Positions 1 through 7,686 of a stretch of DNA of 40,967 nucleotides are shown here, piece by piece. This stretch comes from a virus. The translations under genes and the position numbers were made by a program. The stretch lies in IMG/VR virus record IMGVR_UViG_3300010375_000360, positions 1-40,967 of that record. One strand, written 5' to 3'. The notes under the pieces are model-generated. The model was not told the DNA's origin, did no database searches, and saw only the letters and a program-made list of their open reading frames with translations. The number at the start of each line of letters is the position of its first letter. The first letter of the stretch is position 1.

Positions 1-1100
1 GATTCATCAACTTCTTCATGATGATGAATATCATCATTGTCGTGATGGATCATAACCGGCTGAGGCGGGGTTACCACCGGTTGCACATAGGCAGCAGGCA
101 GTAATTCCTTATTCTTCAGCTCATTCAGCAGTGATTGATTCTGCACGGTGGTGCCGGGATTCTGCAGAATGTCTACAAACATCTTTTTCAGCTCGGTCAC
201 ATCTTTTTTCATATCGAAAAAGAGCTTGTAAAGGATTTCTCTTTCGTTGGCAAATTCATGTCCGTTTGCCACAGGATTCCCTGTAGGATGTGCCAGCACC
301 GGAAGCCGGTTGAAATCGCGCGCGGCGGGTAAGAACCGCTGCAGTTCCTGTGCTGTAACATTTTTATCGGTTGCCAGTACTGAGATCTGTTCTGCAATAT
401 TCTTCAATTCGCGCACATTACCGGGCCAGGGATAATTAATTAACAGATCTTTTGCCTCGTCATCCAACTGCACCGGTGTTGTTTTATAGCGCTCTGCAAA
501 GTCAACGCTGAACCTTCTGAACAGAAGGGGAATATCTTCGGGCCTGTCGCGCAGCGACGGCACCCTGATAGGCACTGTACTGAGTCGATAATACAGGTCT
601 TCCCTGAATTTACCGTTTTGTGTAAAGGTGAGCAGGTCTTTATTGGTGGCTGCAATTACCCGTACATCCGTTTTTTGTACTTTGGAAGAACCTACACGTA
701 TAAATTCGCCGGTTTCGAGCACCCGCAAAAGGCGGGCCTGTGTGCCGAGCGGCATTTCGCCAATTTCATCCAGAAAGATAGTACCACCGCTCACTGTTTC
801 AAAATATCCTTTACGGGCATCTACGGCGCCTGTAAAAGATCCTTTCTCGTGGCCGAATAATTCTGAGTCGATAGTGCCTTCGGGAATTGCGCCGCAGTTC
901 ACTGCAATAAAAGAATTGTGTTTACGGGCCGACAGCGCATGAATGATCATTGAAAACGCTTCTTTACCTACGCCGCTCTCTCCGTTGATCAGTACCGTTA
1001 GATCGGTATTGGCTACCTGAACCGCCACTTGCAAGGCATAATTCAATGCCTGTGAATTACCGATAATGCCAAACCTGTTTTTAATACTTTGAATATCCAC
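1..1100 (-). CDS. Sigma-54-interacting AAA+ protein (partial, C-terminus off the window)
   Basis: About 366 residues are visible, read from a GTG at 1100; an in-frame TAG lies two codons upstream at 1104-1106, so the start cannot be much earlier. The protein opens directly with an NtrC-type AAA+ domain and has no receiver domain: Walker A GESGVGKE (residues 40-47), the sigma-54 contact loop as GSFTGA (87-92), Walker B GGTIFLDEIGE (105-115), the RLSTVPIRVPSLRDRPEDI segment and YPWPGNVREL. Proteins of this family hydrolyse ATP to open sigma-54 promoter complexes. After the AAA+ domain comes a proline- and histidine-rich tail with no visible FIS-type helix-turn-helix before the edge. It lies downstream of miaB in the same direction. 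With no ATG start, the gene is easily missed. Confidence 0.85.
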   Translation of the reverse strand, partial: MDIQSIKNRFGIIGNSQALNYALQVAVQVANTDLTVLINGESGVGKEAFSMIIHALSARKHNSFIAVNCGAIPEGTIDSELFGHEKGSFTGAVDARKGYFETVSGGTIFLDEIGEMPLGTQARLLRVLETGEFIRVGSSKVQKTDVRVIAATNKDLLTFTQNGKFREDLYYRLSTVPIRVPSLRDRPEDIPLLFRRFSVDFAERYKTTPVQLDDEAKDLLINYPWPGNVRELKNIAEQISVLATDKNVTAQELQRFLPAARDFNRLPVLAHPTGNPVANGHEFANEREILYKLFFDMKKDVTELKKMFVDILQNPGTTVQNQSLLNELKNKELLPAAYVQPVVTPPQPVMIHHDNDDIHHHEEVDE

Positions 1101-1257
1101 TTTCTACTATTTTTTTCAGATGTCTTCTGCGGCCATAACAATTACAACCGCATGAAGGTGATCCGGATTATTTGAATCAGGCATATAAGCCCGTTGCATG
1201 CGTTACCATATAGCCCCGTGAGATAAAAGGGCATTTTTCAGTTGGAAGTTGTTCTGG

Positions 1258-1310
1258 TCCCGGGCGTCAGCCTCGGGATATGGGTTAAAATAATCCCTCG
1301 GGTATGAGGG
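1258..1310 (-). terminator. Hairpins downstream of miaB
   Basis: Read on the minus strand just after the miaB stop, CCCTC/GAGGG (1295-1310) is followed by ATTATTTTAA. A second, stronger hairpin lies at 1258-1278 (TCCCG-GGC with loop GTCA and GCC-T-CGGGA). The first fits a weak intrinsic terminator. The rest of 1101-1320 shows no gene. Confidence 0.4.
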
Positions 1311-1320
1311 TATTATATAC

Positions 1321-2757
1321 TTATGGTTCAATTTTTCCAATGAGCGTAGCGCCTGTGCAATCATACACTTTAACCATTACATAGCTGCCTTTGTTCAACG
1401 CGTATTGCTCTTTGGGAAAAACGATCACTTTGTTCTGACTGCTACGACCCATCCAATCCTGGTCGCTGCGTTTACTATCGCCTTCAATAAGCACTTTGAA
1501 AGTTTTACCAACATCGTGCTGGTTACTTTCAAGGCTCAGCCTGTTCTGCAATTTTACAATTTCATCGAGTCTCTTTTTCTTCACGGGTTCAGGTACATCA
1601 TCTTTGTAACGACGCGCTGCCAGTGTGCCGGGGCGTTCACTGTAAAAGAACATATAGCTCATATCGTACCGGCTATGTTCCATAATACTCAGTGTATCGC
1701 GATGGTCTTCTTCGGTTTCGGTACAAAAGCCGGCAATGATATCTGAGCTGATGCCGCAGCCGGGCATGATTTCCCTGATACGGTTCACTTTTGCCATATA
1801 CCACTCACGGGTATAGGTTCTATTCATCAGTTGCAATATGCGGGTAGAACCGCTTTGCACCGGCAGATGAATATATTTACAGATGTTTTCGTACTTCGCC
1901 ATGGTATACAGCACATCATCGGTAATGTCTTTCGGATGCGAGGTAGAAAAACGAACACGCAGCGAAGGATCGATGAGGGCAACCTTTTCAAGCAGGTTGG
2001 CAAAGGTTATGGCCCCGCCGTTATTATTGCTTTCAATATGTTCGGGAACCCAGTAATAGCTGTCTACGTTCTGACCTAAAAGAGTTACTTCTTTAAAACC
2101 CCGGTTAAACAAATCCGTACATTCCTGTAGAATTGAATAAGGGTCACGGCTGCGTTCGCGGCCACGGGTAAAGGGCACTACACAAAACGCACACATATTA
2201 TTACAGCCCCGCATAATGCTCACAAAGGCGGTAACGCCGTTGCTATCCAAACGAACGGGGGAAATATCAGCATAAGTTTCTTCCCGGCTAAGCAACACAT
2301 TTACTGCCTTTTGACCGGTTTCGGCTTCTGTGATCAGACCCGGCAGACTGCGGTAGGCATCGGGGCCTACAACTATATCTACCAGTTTTTCTTCTTCCAG
2401 AAATTTGGCTTTCAGCCGTTCAGCCATACAGCCCAGTACGCCGATCAGGGCGCCGGGGTTATTCTGTTTAACAACCTTAAAGTCGCTTAACCGCTTGCGA
2501 ACCGTTTGTTCGGCTTTTTCGCGAATGGAACAGGTATTGATTAAAATCAAATCGGCTTCTTCAAAGTTCCGGGTAGCGCCAAAGCCGTTTTCATTCAAGA
2601 TAGAAGCTACAATTTCACTGTCTGAGAAATTCATCTGACAACCATAGCTCTCTATATAAAACTTTTTATTATACGCAGTAGGGTCATTAACAAAGGGAGC
2701 ATAAGCCTCACCCTGCCTGCTTTCCTGGTGCATCGTATGGGTCGTCCTCTCTAACAT
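1321..2757 (-). CDS. miaB: tRNA-2-methylthio-N6-dimethylallyladenosine synthase MiaB
   Basis: MiaB is a cytosolic radical-SAM enzyme that adds a methylthio group to i6A37 next to the anticodon of tRNAs reading UNN codons. The 478-residue length is normal. The N-terminal methylthiotransferase domain carries the three auxiliary-cluster cysteines (ESYGCQMN Cys40, NTCSIRE Cys76, VLGCMAE Cys110). The radical-SAM triad is [10 protein letters not shown] (Cys185, 189, 192), followed by the family block [12 protein letters not shown]. The last 70 or so residues have the look of a TRAM RNA-binding domain. The ATG at 2757 follows a perfect Bacteroidetes -7 box (2783-2790); a second ATG eight codons in (before HQESRQ) is possible. 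Confidence 0.96.
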   Translation of the reverse strand: MLERTTHTMHQESRQGEAYAPFVNDPTAYNKKFYIESYGCQMNFSDSEIVASILNENGFGATRNFEEADLILINTCSIREKAEQTVRKRLSDFKVVKQNNPGALIGVLGCMAERLKAKFLEEEKLVDIVVGPDAYRSLPGLITEAETGQKAVNVLLSREETYADISPVRLDSNGVTAFVSIMRGCNNMCAFCVVPFTRGRERSRDPYSILQECTDLFNRGFKEVTLLGQNVDSYYWVPEHIESNNNGGAITFANLLEKVALIDPSLRVRFSTSHPKDITDDVLYTMAKYENICKYIHLPVQSGSTRILQLMNRTYTREWYMAKVNRIREIMPGCGISSDIIAGFCTETEEDHRDTLSIMEHSRYDMSYMFFYSERPGTLAARRYKDDVPEPVKKKRLDEIVKLQNRLSLESNQHDVGKTFKVLIEGDSKRSDQDWMGRSSQNKVIVFPKEQYALNKGSYVMVKVYDCTGATLIGKIEP

Positions 2758-2782
2758 CTACAATTCGGATTTTTTTGGATGG

Positions 2783-2790
2783 CAAAGATA
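2783..2790 (-). promoter_or_regulatory. Candidate miaB promoter, -7 element
   Basis: On the minus strand the bases read TATCTTTG, a full match to the Bacteroidetes -7 consensus TAnnTTTG, 26 bases before the miaB ATG. No TTG is seen at the expected -33 position, so the match rests on one element. Confidence 0.4.
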
Positions 2791-2849
2791 GCCAAAAAAG
2801 GGTAAAAATGACAGGATGACAGGGAATTTGCACCAGGTAAGGGATCTGC

Positions 2850-3701
2850 TTATTTAGTATACATAATATATCCGTATGTTTTATTGGCCCGTTCGCGGAA
2901 CTTTTTAGGCATTAATTTTTGAAAGATGTTGATGGGAAAGCCAAGTTCGGGCAGTTTGCGGCCCAGGCGGTCGGCTTCATCCAGGATGTGAATATCTTCC
3001 TGCACCTTCCATCCATGCCCGGTAAAAAAGCGGATAGGATCTTTTTCATTAAACCGTAAAGGGGCATTGACCAATATTTTTTTCAGGGCTCTGGCCCGGC
3101 GATGCCGGCGCATTTTACCCTGGTTATAATCATGAACCCAGTATTGAAAGGTAGGAATGGCAAAAAGGTCGTGCGATAATTGGGCTGCCTGTGTTTTGGT
3201 AAGATATCCTATTACACCTTCTGTTATTATAAGGGCTCTTCTGGTTTCGGCGCCCAGCCGGCTGAAAAGCGTTTTCCGTTCCTGATCATTTGAAAGATCA
3301 ATAGCTATGCGTTGCAGATGACAGGCGGGTTTATCATTTTCCAGCAACTGATTTTTATAATCGATCATATGCGGGAAGTCTGCTTCAATCCACCGGAGGT
3401 TTATCGGAAGGGGTAAACGGTAAGGTCTTGTATCCAGTCCGGCACCCAGGTTAATAACGGTATCTATACCACGTTCGATGGCAATATTTACCAACTGATC
3501 GATACCGGTAGTTCGCGCAACCATGGCAAAAGCCATAAATTTTTTGAATGGCGTTTGCTCTACCATCCGATACCCACGTTCGCCTGCCAGTTTTTGGGCT
3601 AACACATCTTTAAATGCCGCATCGGAGCGTTCAGATTCCTGCGCCCTGAAAGCGGCAATCCACAGCGCTGTATCAGACACGTTATTGATTAGCTGTTCCA
3701 T
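2850..3701 (-). CDS. Class I SAM-dependent methyltransferase, leucine carboxyl methyltransferase (PPM1/TcmP) family
   Basis: The protein has 283 residues if it starts at the ATG at 3701 (MEQLINNVSDTALW). The open frame continues upstream to 3839, but that part is low-complexity and unlike the family N-terminus, so I prefer 3701. The SAM-binding motif is NLGAGLDTRPYRL (from about residue 84) followed by the acidic WIEADFP; ITEGVIGYL matches the conserved post-motif-II segment of this family. Family members methylate carboxyl groups or small-molecule hydroxyls; the substrate here cannot be told. It is separated by 92 bases from miaB and reads in the same direction. Confidence 0.85.
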   Translation of the reverse strand: MEQLINNVSDTALWIAAFRAQESERSDAAFKDVLAQKLAGERGYRMVEQTPFKKFMAFAMVARTTGIDQLVNIAIERGIDTVINLGAGLDTRPYRLPLPINLRWIEADFPHMIDYKNQLLENDKPACHLQRIAIDLSNDQERKTLFSRLGAETRRALIITEGVIGYLTKTQAAQLSHDLFAIPTFQYWVHDYNQGKMRRHRRARALKKILVNAPLRFNEKDPIRFFTGHGWKVQEDIHILDEADRLGRKLPELGFPINIFQKLMPKKFRERANKTYGYIMYTK

Positions 3702-3903
3702 AATTTGGTTTTGCGATCGGGGATAGAGAGGATAGCGAAGTAAATTTAGTTTATTTTTAGGGGAGAGGAGTATGTTAGAGAAATTGATAGTGTTATAACA
3801 TGGGGTTGGTGTTGGCGTATGTGAATAGTTTTTCCACAATAAGGTGATTTTATATTAAAATATTTTGGGGGTTAAATAGTTGTTGTATTTTTGTGTTGAA
3901 CGT

Positions 3904-3961
3904 CTTCGCAAGGTTTCATAAACTCTTGCCATGAAGGGGGTTGCTTCGGCACGGTGCTTTG
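3904..3961. repeat. Imperfect direct repeat, copy 1
   Basis: A unit of about 58 bases begins CTTCGCAAGGTTTCATAAAC and ends GGCACGGTGCTTTG. It contains a GAAGGGGGTT arm and the palindrome GCACGGTGC. A related copy starts 100 bases further on at 4004. Both lie in the 381-base gap between the methyltransferase and DUF3800 genes (3702-4082), where I see no gene. Confidence 0.75.
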
Positions 3962-4003
3962 TTCAGGGTGTTGTTTTAATAGTTTTTATATTGATTCTAA
4001 CAT

Positions 4004-4063
4004 CTTGCAAAGTTTCATAAACCCTTCCCTGAAGGGGGTTGCCATCATCGGCACGGTGCTTTG
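4004..4063. repeat. Imperfect direct repeat, copy 2
   Basis: Second copy of the unit at 3904-3961, two bases longer, with the shared blocks TTTCATAAAC, TGAAGGGGGTTGC and TCGGCACGGTGCTTTG. In this copy CCCTTC and GAAGGG pair around a three-base loop, and GCACGGTGC can form a second hairpin. It resembles a small genome-dispersed palindromic repeat and ends 20 bases before the DUF3800 stop codon, so it might also act as a terminator. Confidence 0.75.
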
Positions 4064-4082
4064 CGGAGGCGTTTATTCTTCT

Positions 4083-4841
4083 TTAAAGGAAAGGAGATGC
4101 TTTTTCAAGAGTGAAAGAATCGTTTGCACTGTAAAGTTTGCCCACACCTCCATTTTCATATACATCCAGTATTTTTTCACAGTGCTTTTCAAGAGCCGCA
4201 AAATAACGGCGCTCTCCTTTAAGAATATATCTTTGTAAAGCCCATAAAAAATAATCTACTACGCTCATTTCAGGGAAGTCGCAGCTTTGCACAATTGAGC
4301 AGGAAAACCTTATTTCTTTCAACTTCATGCTTTTAGCTTTTACCGCTTCTTTAAATACTTCTGTAAATCGTTTTTCTGTATTATTTTGTCGATGGCTTAG
4401 GAACAAGTGATATTGTGTATCTGCCTGCAAATGATCTAATTCCAATAGTTTGTGAATAAGATCAAAATAAAATTCTACTGCATTCCCGTTATGCTTGTTA
4501 ATAAAGATCTCCGGAATCTTTCTTCCAATCACTGCATTGAATTTAATACCATTTAATTGCCTTAGAAATTCGGTCGTTTTAAGGTTAATATCTGAATGAT
4601 CAGCGCGTGCATGCAAATACCAGCCTGGTTTGCTTACAGAATAAATACTATTAAATAAAGGATCGTTTAAAACATGGCTTTGAAAGTCCTGTACAGACTT
4701 TCGAAGATTTTCTCTGTTATCAGTTACAATCATGCCCAGGCAAATAATGGGTATAAAACCAGGTTCAGTCCAAAGAGGGCGTTTCCCTTTTCCATAGAAC
4801 TGTGGGCTGCCGGATTCATCAATGAAAATGAATTTCTTCAT
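4083..4841 (-). CDS. DUF3800 domain protein
   Basis: The 252-residue protein opens with FIFIDESGSP (residues 4-13), the acidic strand that marks DUF3800. DUF3800 is a family with a predicted RNase H-like fold, often found near mobile elements and in defence neighbourhoods; its biochemical role is not established. Other family-like features are HLFLSHRQNN in the middle and the late SVVDYFLWALQRYI segment, where the aspartate is a likely metal ligand. The gene is complete, with a -7-like box at 4907-4914. It stands alone next to the tRNA-Gly attachment site, on the chromosomal side. It might be host accessory DNA or the remnant of an earlier element at the same site. Confidence 0.85.
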   Translation of the reverse strand: MKKFIFIDESGSPQFYGKGKRPLWTEPGFIPIICLGMIVTDNRENLRKSVQDFQSHVLNDPLFNSIYSVSKPGWYLHARADHSDINLKTTEFLRQLNGIKFNAVIGRKIPEIFINKHNGNAVEFYFDLIHKLLELDHLQADTQYHLFLSHRQNNTEKRFTEVFKEAVKAKSMKLKEIRFSCSIVQSCDFPEMSVVDYFLWALQRYILKGERRYFAALEKHCEKILDVYENGGVGKLYSANDSFTLEKASPFL

Positions 4842-4906
4842 AGAGCAATTGTTTTTGCCCTAGTATCACTTATGCTATTGAGTTATACTTAACGGGGAGG
4901 GAAAGA

Positions 4907-4914
4907 CAAATATA
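4907..4914 (-). promoter_or_regulatory. Candidate promoter of the DUF3800 gene, -7 element
   Basis: The minus strand reads TATATTTG, matching TAnnTTTG, 66 bases before the ATG at 4841. No clear -33 TTG is seen. Confidence 0.35.
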
Positions 4915-4980
4915 ATACTTTGAATATAAATACCTGATATATTTTGTCGCACCACACTGTCATCTGCTTTCCGGAAAATA

Positions 4981-5007
4981 AAAAAGACAACCGTTACGAT
5001 TGTCTTG
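4981..5007 (-). terminator. Intrinsic terminator of the interrupted tRNA-Gly gene
   Basis: On the minus strand AAGACAA pairs with TTGTCTT around a nine-base loop and is followed by a run of T. It begins 3 bases after the tRNA 3' end at 5010. It marks the left side as the original chromosomal flank of the tRNA gene. Confidence 0.75.
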
Positions 5008-5009
5008 CG

Positions 5010-5054
5010 AGCGGAAGACGAGGTTCGAACCCGCGACCCTCAGCTTGGGAAGCT
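5010..5054 (-). other. Attachment site: 3' half of tRNA-Gly (anticodon CCC)
   Basis: On the minus strand the bases give an anticodon loop TTCCCAA closed by AGC/GCT, a variable loop, a T-arm with GGTTCGAAC, and the acceptor strand CTTCCGC with discriminator T. This is the usual 3' half of a bacterial tRNA-Gly(CCC). Upstream of the anticodon loop (above about 5054) the sequence is unrelated to a tRNA: the 5' anticodon strand reads AAAGC where TCAGC would be needed, and no D-arm follows. Integration into a tRNA anticodon loop is a well-known tyrosine-integrase habit. The tRNA's own terminator lies to the left, so the phage lies to the right and the functional tRNA should be rebuilt at the far end, outside the window. 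Confidence 0.8.
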
Positions 5055-5141
5055 TTGATTGCGTTTCTTCAGTTTTGTGAACTATTGATAATTAAGTATC
5101 TAAGAATATTTATTAATATAATTTGAGGCTATTTTTTTCCG

Positions 5142-5161
5142 TTTGTGTCACTTTTTGTGTC
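5142..5161 (+). repeat. Possible integrase arm-type sites
   Basis: TTTGTGTC occurs twice, at 5142-5149 and 5154-5161, spaced 12 bases start to start and about 90 bases inside the att core. Short direct repeats at this distance fit the arm sites of tyrosine integrases. The assignment rests on position only. Confidence 0.3.
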
Positions 5162-5203
5162 GCGGGTTTTTATTGGGGGAGGTGGGAAATTTAATAGCCA
5201 AAT

Positions 5204-5728
5204 TCAATTGATTTGGTCGAAAATAAATTTTTCGAAATTGCCTGTTGATCTCCCATCGAGCACCATTGAAGTTCCAGTTTTCGTATTCCATACAACACTA
5301 TTAAGCGAACTATATAGTGCTGTAATGTTGTAAAGGTTAGTATTGATTAACGTCTTTCCGTTTTCTTCCTTAACTCTAATATTCCATGAGCCTAAAATGG
5401 TTGTTGGTTTAATAAATTTATTGGAACCCTTATCAAGAATCTTCGGTACCACTACCCAGGCGTCTTTTTTAATGAGGTTGCCATTCTTATCCTCATAGCT
5501 CCAAATCAGAGTCGCCGATTCTGATATAATTAATCCGCTCGATTTATCTATTAATTTTATAGGTATGCCTTTTTGTGCGAACAGATCAATAATATTACTC
5601 CAGACTTTATCAAGGCTGTTGTTCGAAGTATATATTATCGGGGGCTTAGGGTAAGATCCTTTGAGGGAATAAACTTTAGGAGCACATGAGGAAATTAAAA
5701 TAAGGATCAATACATAAAATCTATTCAT
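5204..5728 (-). CDS. Predicted lipoprotein at the attachment end of the phage
   Basis: The 174-residue protein begins with a hydrophobic segment and a lipobox, LILILISSC with the cysteine at about residue 15, so it is probably exported and lipidated. The mature part has alternating hydrophobic strands, looks mostly beta and matches no family I know. The gene lies between att and the repressor, on the repressor strand, a position where temperate phages often carry genes expressed in the lysogen. Surface lipoproteins in this position sometimes block superinfection, but nothing in the sequence shows that here. Confidence 0.75.
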   Translation of the reverse strand: MNRFYVLILILISSCAPKVYSLKGSYPKPPIIYTSNNSLDKVWSNIIDLFAQKGIPIKLIDKSSGLIISESATLIWSYEDKNGNLIKKDAWVVVPKILDKGSNKFIKPTTILGSWNIRVKEENGKTLINTNLYNITALYSSLNSVVWNTKTGTSMVLDGRSTGNFEKFIFDQIN

Positions 5729-5991
5729 ATCGGTTAAGTTTAAAGGTTAAAAGTATCCGGGAAAAATAACACACTTTACTGGTATTTTCACCATTGTTTA
5801 GGCATCAGGATTTGTTAATTTCATATTGGTTTTATCAATGCGTACATAAAACCATGTATTGTGAACTCTTTTATTTTGATAGGTATGCTAACCTTTCATA
5901 ATTTTATTGTCCAACATTTTGAACGCTTTTCCTAACCTTTAACCTGAACTTGTATGCACATTCGAATCTTCACGGGGTAATCATTTTTCTT

Positions 5992-5999
5992 TACATTTG
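5992..5999 (+). promoter_or_regulatory. Candidate promoter (-7 box) of the small RNA
   Basis: TACATTTG is a full match to TAnnTTTG. At the expected -33 distance the bases are TTC instead of TTG (5969-5971). A transcript would start near 6006, just before the first hairpin of the candidate RNA. Confidence 0.4.
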
Positions 6000-6005
6000 C
6001 GATCT

Positions 6006-6176
6006 TCAGCCGGGAAACCGGCATACAATATTGGTTATTGTAGTACGCCCGAGTTCAAAACTGGTAATTTTAGCAAAGGGTAACTGCACTGGCGCCGATA
6101 AGGCGCGGCATGTAGTTGCTGTTTGCGCGGTATACCAGTACCTGAACTCCAGCGATGAGACCGCGCCCCTTTTTTG
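6006..6176 (+). ncRNA. Candidate structured small RNA
   Basis: This lies in the 578-base gap 5729-6306, where no convincing gene is found. It contains a row of hairpins: GCCGG-GAAA-CCGGC (6009-6022), TACAAT/ATTGTA (6024-6042), GCGCC-GATAA-GGCGC (6092-6106), and a terminator GCGCGGT/ACCGCGC followed by C and T runs (6125-6176). A -7 box precedes it. The first hairpin has a GNRA tetraloop. The exact ends and the expression are inferred. The 5729-5990 part of the gap shows nothing I can name. Confidence 0.5.
6125..6176 (+). terminator. Intrinsic terminator of the candidate small RNA
   Basis: GCGCGGT (6125-6131) pairs with ACCGCGC (6160-6166); the stem is followed by four C and a run of T. The 28-base loop is long. 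The stem is perfect over seven pairs. Confidence 0.6.
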
Positions 6177-6306
6177 TACTTTCCCTATACTTCACAAAGA
6201 AACCAGAATAGCGTAACAAATTTAAAAGCTACCTGATTATATAATTAATCGGGCTGGTATTCTTATGACCTTTAAACATGCCAAATGAAAGACGAAACTC
6301 CTTGCC

Positions 6307-6912
6307 TTACTTGTTCACTTCTTCAGTCCTGCCGGTTGGTGCCACAGCCTGTTGAGAAGCGCGTTCTAAGGTGCTCAGTTCTTTTTGAAGCTCGCCAGGC
6401 TTCCCCTCAATGCGTTCCAATGATTTTATCATCACCGTATGTTGTGCCCGTTGCCCAAACTCTACTTCGTGAATATCAGATAGGGCTACTTGCAAATTAG
6501 TATCGACATTGCCTGCCACTTTTAATAGAGTAGTCAAATTGTTTTGAATGATCGTCAATAGGCGATCTTTTTCTTTTTCAGCCCGTTCTGCCCATTCTTT
6601 TGTTTCCTGTCTACGAGCTTCTTTCTCAGCTATAACTTCATCTTTAACAGAAAGCTTACCCGCCAAAAATTCGGTAGAAAGAGTTTCTGAAGGTCGTTCT
6701 GGAACATTTTGTTCCAATATATAGGCGGCTATTTCAGTCTGAATCCCAAGTACTTTAATTATTCTTTTCAATGTCGGAAGGTCGGGCTCGGTTCTCCCAG
6801 TGACGTAAGAATTAAATGTTTTACGTTCTATTTCAGCATATTGAGCCGCCTCAGCTTGTGATATACCTTTTTTAATAAGGCCTGCTTTTAATATTTCAGA
6901 TAATTGATTCAA
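6307..6912 (-). CDS. Phage repressor: XRE-type HTH with C-terminal coiled coil
   Basis: With a TTG start at 6912 the protein has 201 residues and opens MNQLSEILKAGL, straight into an XRE HTH (SQAEAAQYAEIERKTFNSYVTGRTEPDLPTL split over helices 2-4). After it comes a Lys/Glu-rich coiled coil of about 50 residues (KEARRQETKEWAERAEKEK) and a second helical stretch. The frame stays open to 6993, but that extension would cover a good promoter (6991-7022) and two operator-like repeats (6921-6966), so I place the start at 6912. No ATG exists near. There is no LexA-type peptidase domain, so induction by self-cleavage is unlikely. It is divergent from the Cro-like gene and sits where a cI-type repressor belongs. 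Confidence 0.8.
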   Translation of the reverse strand: MNQLSEILKAGLIKKGISQAEAAQYAEIERKTFNSYVTGRTEPDLPTLKRIIKVLGIQTEIAAYILEQNVPERPSETLSTEFLAGKLSVKDEVIAEKEARRQETKEWAERAEKEKDRLLTIIQNNLTTLLKVAGNVDTNLQVALSDIHEVEFGQRAQHTVMIKSLERIEGKPGELQKELSTLERASQQAVAPTGRTEEVNK

Positions 6913-6920
6913 ATCAATAA

Positions 6921-6966
6921 GTCTTGAAAATGTTCCTAAATATTTGGATTGTCTTGTTTTTGTTCC
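6921..6966. promoter_or_regulatory. Operator pair: two 16 bp direct repeats 30 bp apart
   Basis: GTCTTGAAAATGTTCC (6921-6936) and GTCTTGTTTTTGTTCC (6951-6966) are identical except for the central AAAA/TTTT. The 30-base offset is three helical turns, putting both on one DNA face. They lie in the leader of the repressor transcript and upstream of the Cro-like gene, so they are the best candidates for repressor or Cro binding. Confidence 0.6.
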
Positions 6967-6990
6967 GATCTTCGTTCTCACAATTGATAG

Positions 6991-7022
6991 CAAAATAACT
7001 CATAAGTATGAAACTCACAAAA
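6991..7022 (-). promoter_or_regulatory. Repressor promoter (Bacteroidetes -33/-7 type)
   Basis: On the minus strand TTTTG (7018-7022) is followed after exactly 19 bases by TTATTTTG (6991-6998), one mismatch from TAnnTTTG. A transcript would start near 6983 and carry a leader of about 70 bases containing the operator repeats before the TTG at 6912. The -33 box lies inside the start of the divergent Cro-like gene. Confidence 0.55.
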
Positions 7023-7238
7023 CAGGCGCTTACGGCAATTAATACTCCTCGCATTCGCCGCAGGCTTATGGAGGCTCTGGACGATGTGGCAGAGAGTACT
7101 ATATATCGCTATATAAGTAATAATGACGACAATCTCACAAAGGCTGCTGCACTCAAGGTAATCAGGGAGGAGACTGGGCTTACAGATCAGGAGATATTGG
7201 AGGAAGGAGTGGAAGTAATATCACAGCCCCAAAACTAA
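7008..7238 (+). CDS. Cro-like small DNA-binding protein
   Basis: This 76-residue basic-then-acidic protein is divergent from the repressor and is the first rightward gene. It reads as a compact helix-turn-helix: MEALDDVAESTIYRYISNND has the pattern of a recognition helix after a turn, followed by AAALKVIREETGLTDQEIL. The position and size fit Cro, the lytic switch protein that shuts off the repressor. The assignment is by context and fold pattern. The gene starts with ATG and has no clear Shine-Dalgarno site. Confidence 0.7.
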   Translation: MKLTKQALTAINTPRIRRRLMEALDDVAESTIYRYISNNDDNLTKAAALKVIREETGLTDQEILEEGVEVISQPQN

Positions 7239-7300
7239 TACGCAGTTTTCATTCCTGCAAGCCCTTAACTAACAGTTCACTTTAATCAACATCGTACCCC

Positions 7301-7450
7301 ATGACAGAATTATTACAACTCGCTGGCTTAATCGCTATCTGCATTACAATAGGCGAGATCAAAATCCGAAATGTGAAAAGACAAATAAAACGTACCCATG
7401 AAAGTCAACTTAACTATTCAACAAGCATTACAGGCAATAGCCAGAATTAA
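7301..7450 (+). CDS. Small membrane protein, 49 residues
   Basis: MTELLQLAGLIAICITIGEI starts an ORF of 49 residues with one N-terminal hydrophobic segment (residues 4-19) and a basic tail (KIRNVKRQIKR). It fits between the Cro-like gene and the next gene. An overlapping frame at 7398-7472 could encode a 24-residue peptide (MKVNLTIQQALQAIARINKL then NETR) whose end overlaps the start of the next gene, possibly for translational coupling. Confidence 0.45.
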   Translation: MTELLQLAGLIAICITIGEIKIRNVKRQIKRTHESQLNYSTSITGNSQN

Positions 7451-7458
7451 TAAACTCA

Positions 7459-7686
7459 ATGAAACACGGTAAGACCATACTATTCGATCAGGTGGTGATG
7501 AACATCGATGAATGCATCAGGGACCTGGTTCGCTTGAGAGATCGTGTTGAAAAGATTAAAACGGATTGCGCAGAACATCCGAGCGCATTGGCCGATGTGT
7601 CTACATCAGCCCTCACTTCCGGGCTATCAGCTGAATTTATTGCAGCGAAAATAAACAAGCGCGAAAGGACACGAGCAAGGCATTAA
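7459..7686 (+). CDS. Hypothetical early protein, 75 residues
   Basis: I do not recognise this protein. The N-terminal half forms an amphipathic helix (NIDECIRDLVRLRDRVEKIK), then comes a Ser/Ala-rich linker and a basic C-terminus (INKRERTRARH). It is part of the rightward early operon. Confidence 0.6.
   Translation: MKHGKTILFDQVVMNIDECIRDLVRLRDRVEKIKTDCAEHPSALADVSTSALTSGLSAEFIAAKINKRERTRARH

Noticed and set aside
135-942. Short plus-strand ORFs in the first kilobase
   Set aside because: They are antisense to the sigma-54-interacting protein, whose motifs are unmistakable.
4944-5126. 60-residue ORF over the att site
   Set aside because: It contains the well-known translation of a tRNA 3' half (GRRGSNPRPSAW) and no protein-like remainder.
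5950-6216. 88-residue ORF on the plus strand
   Set aside because: It covers all the hairpins and the terminator of the candidate small RNA and has no ribosome site; RNA structure explains the sequence better.
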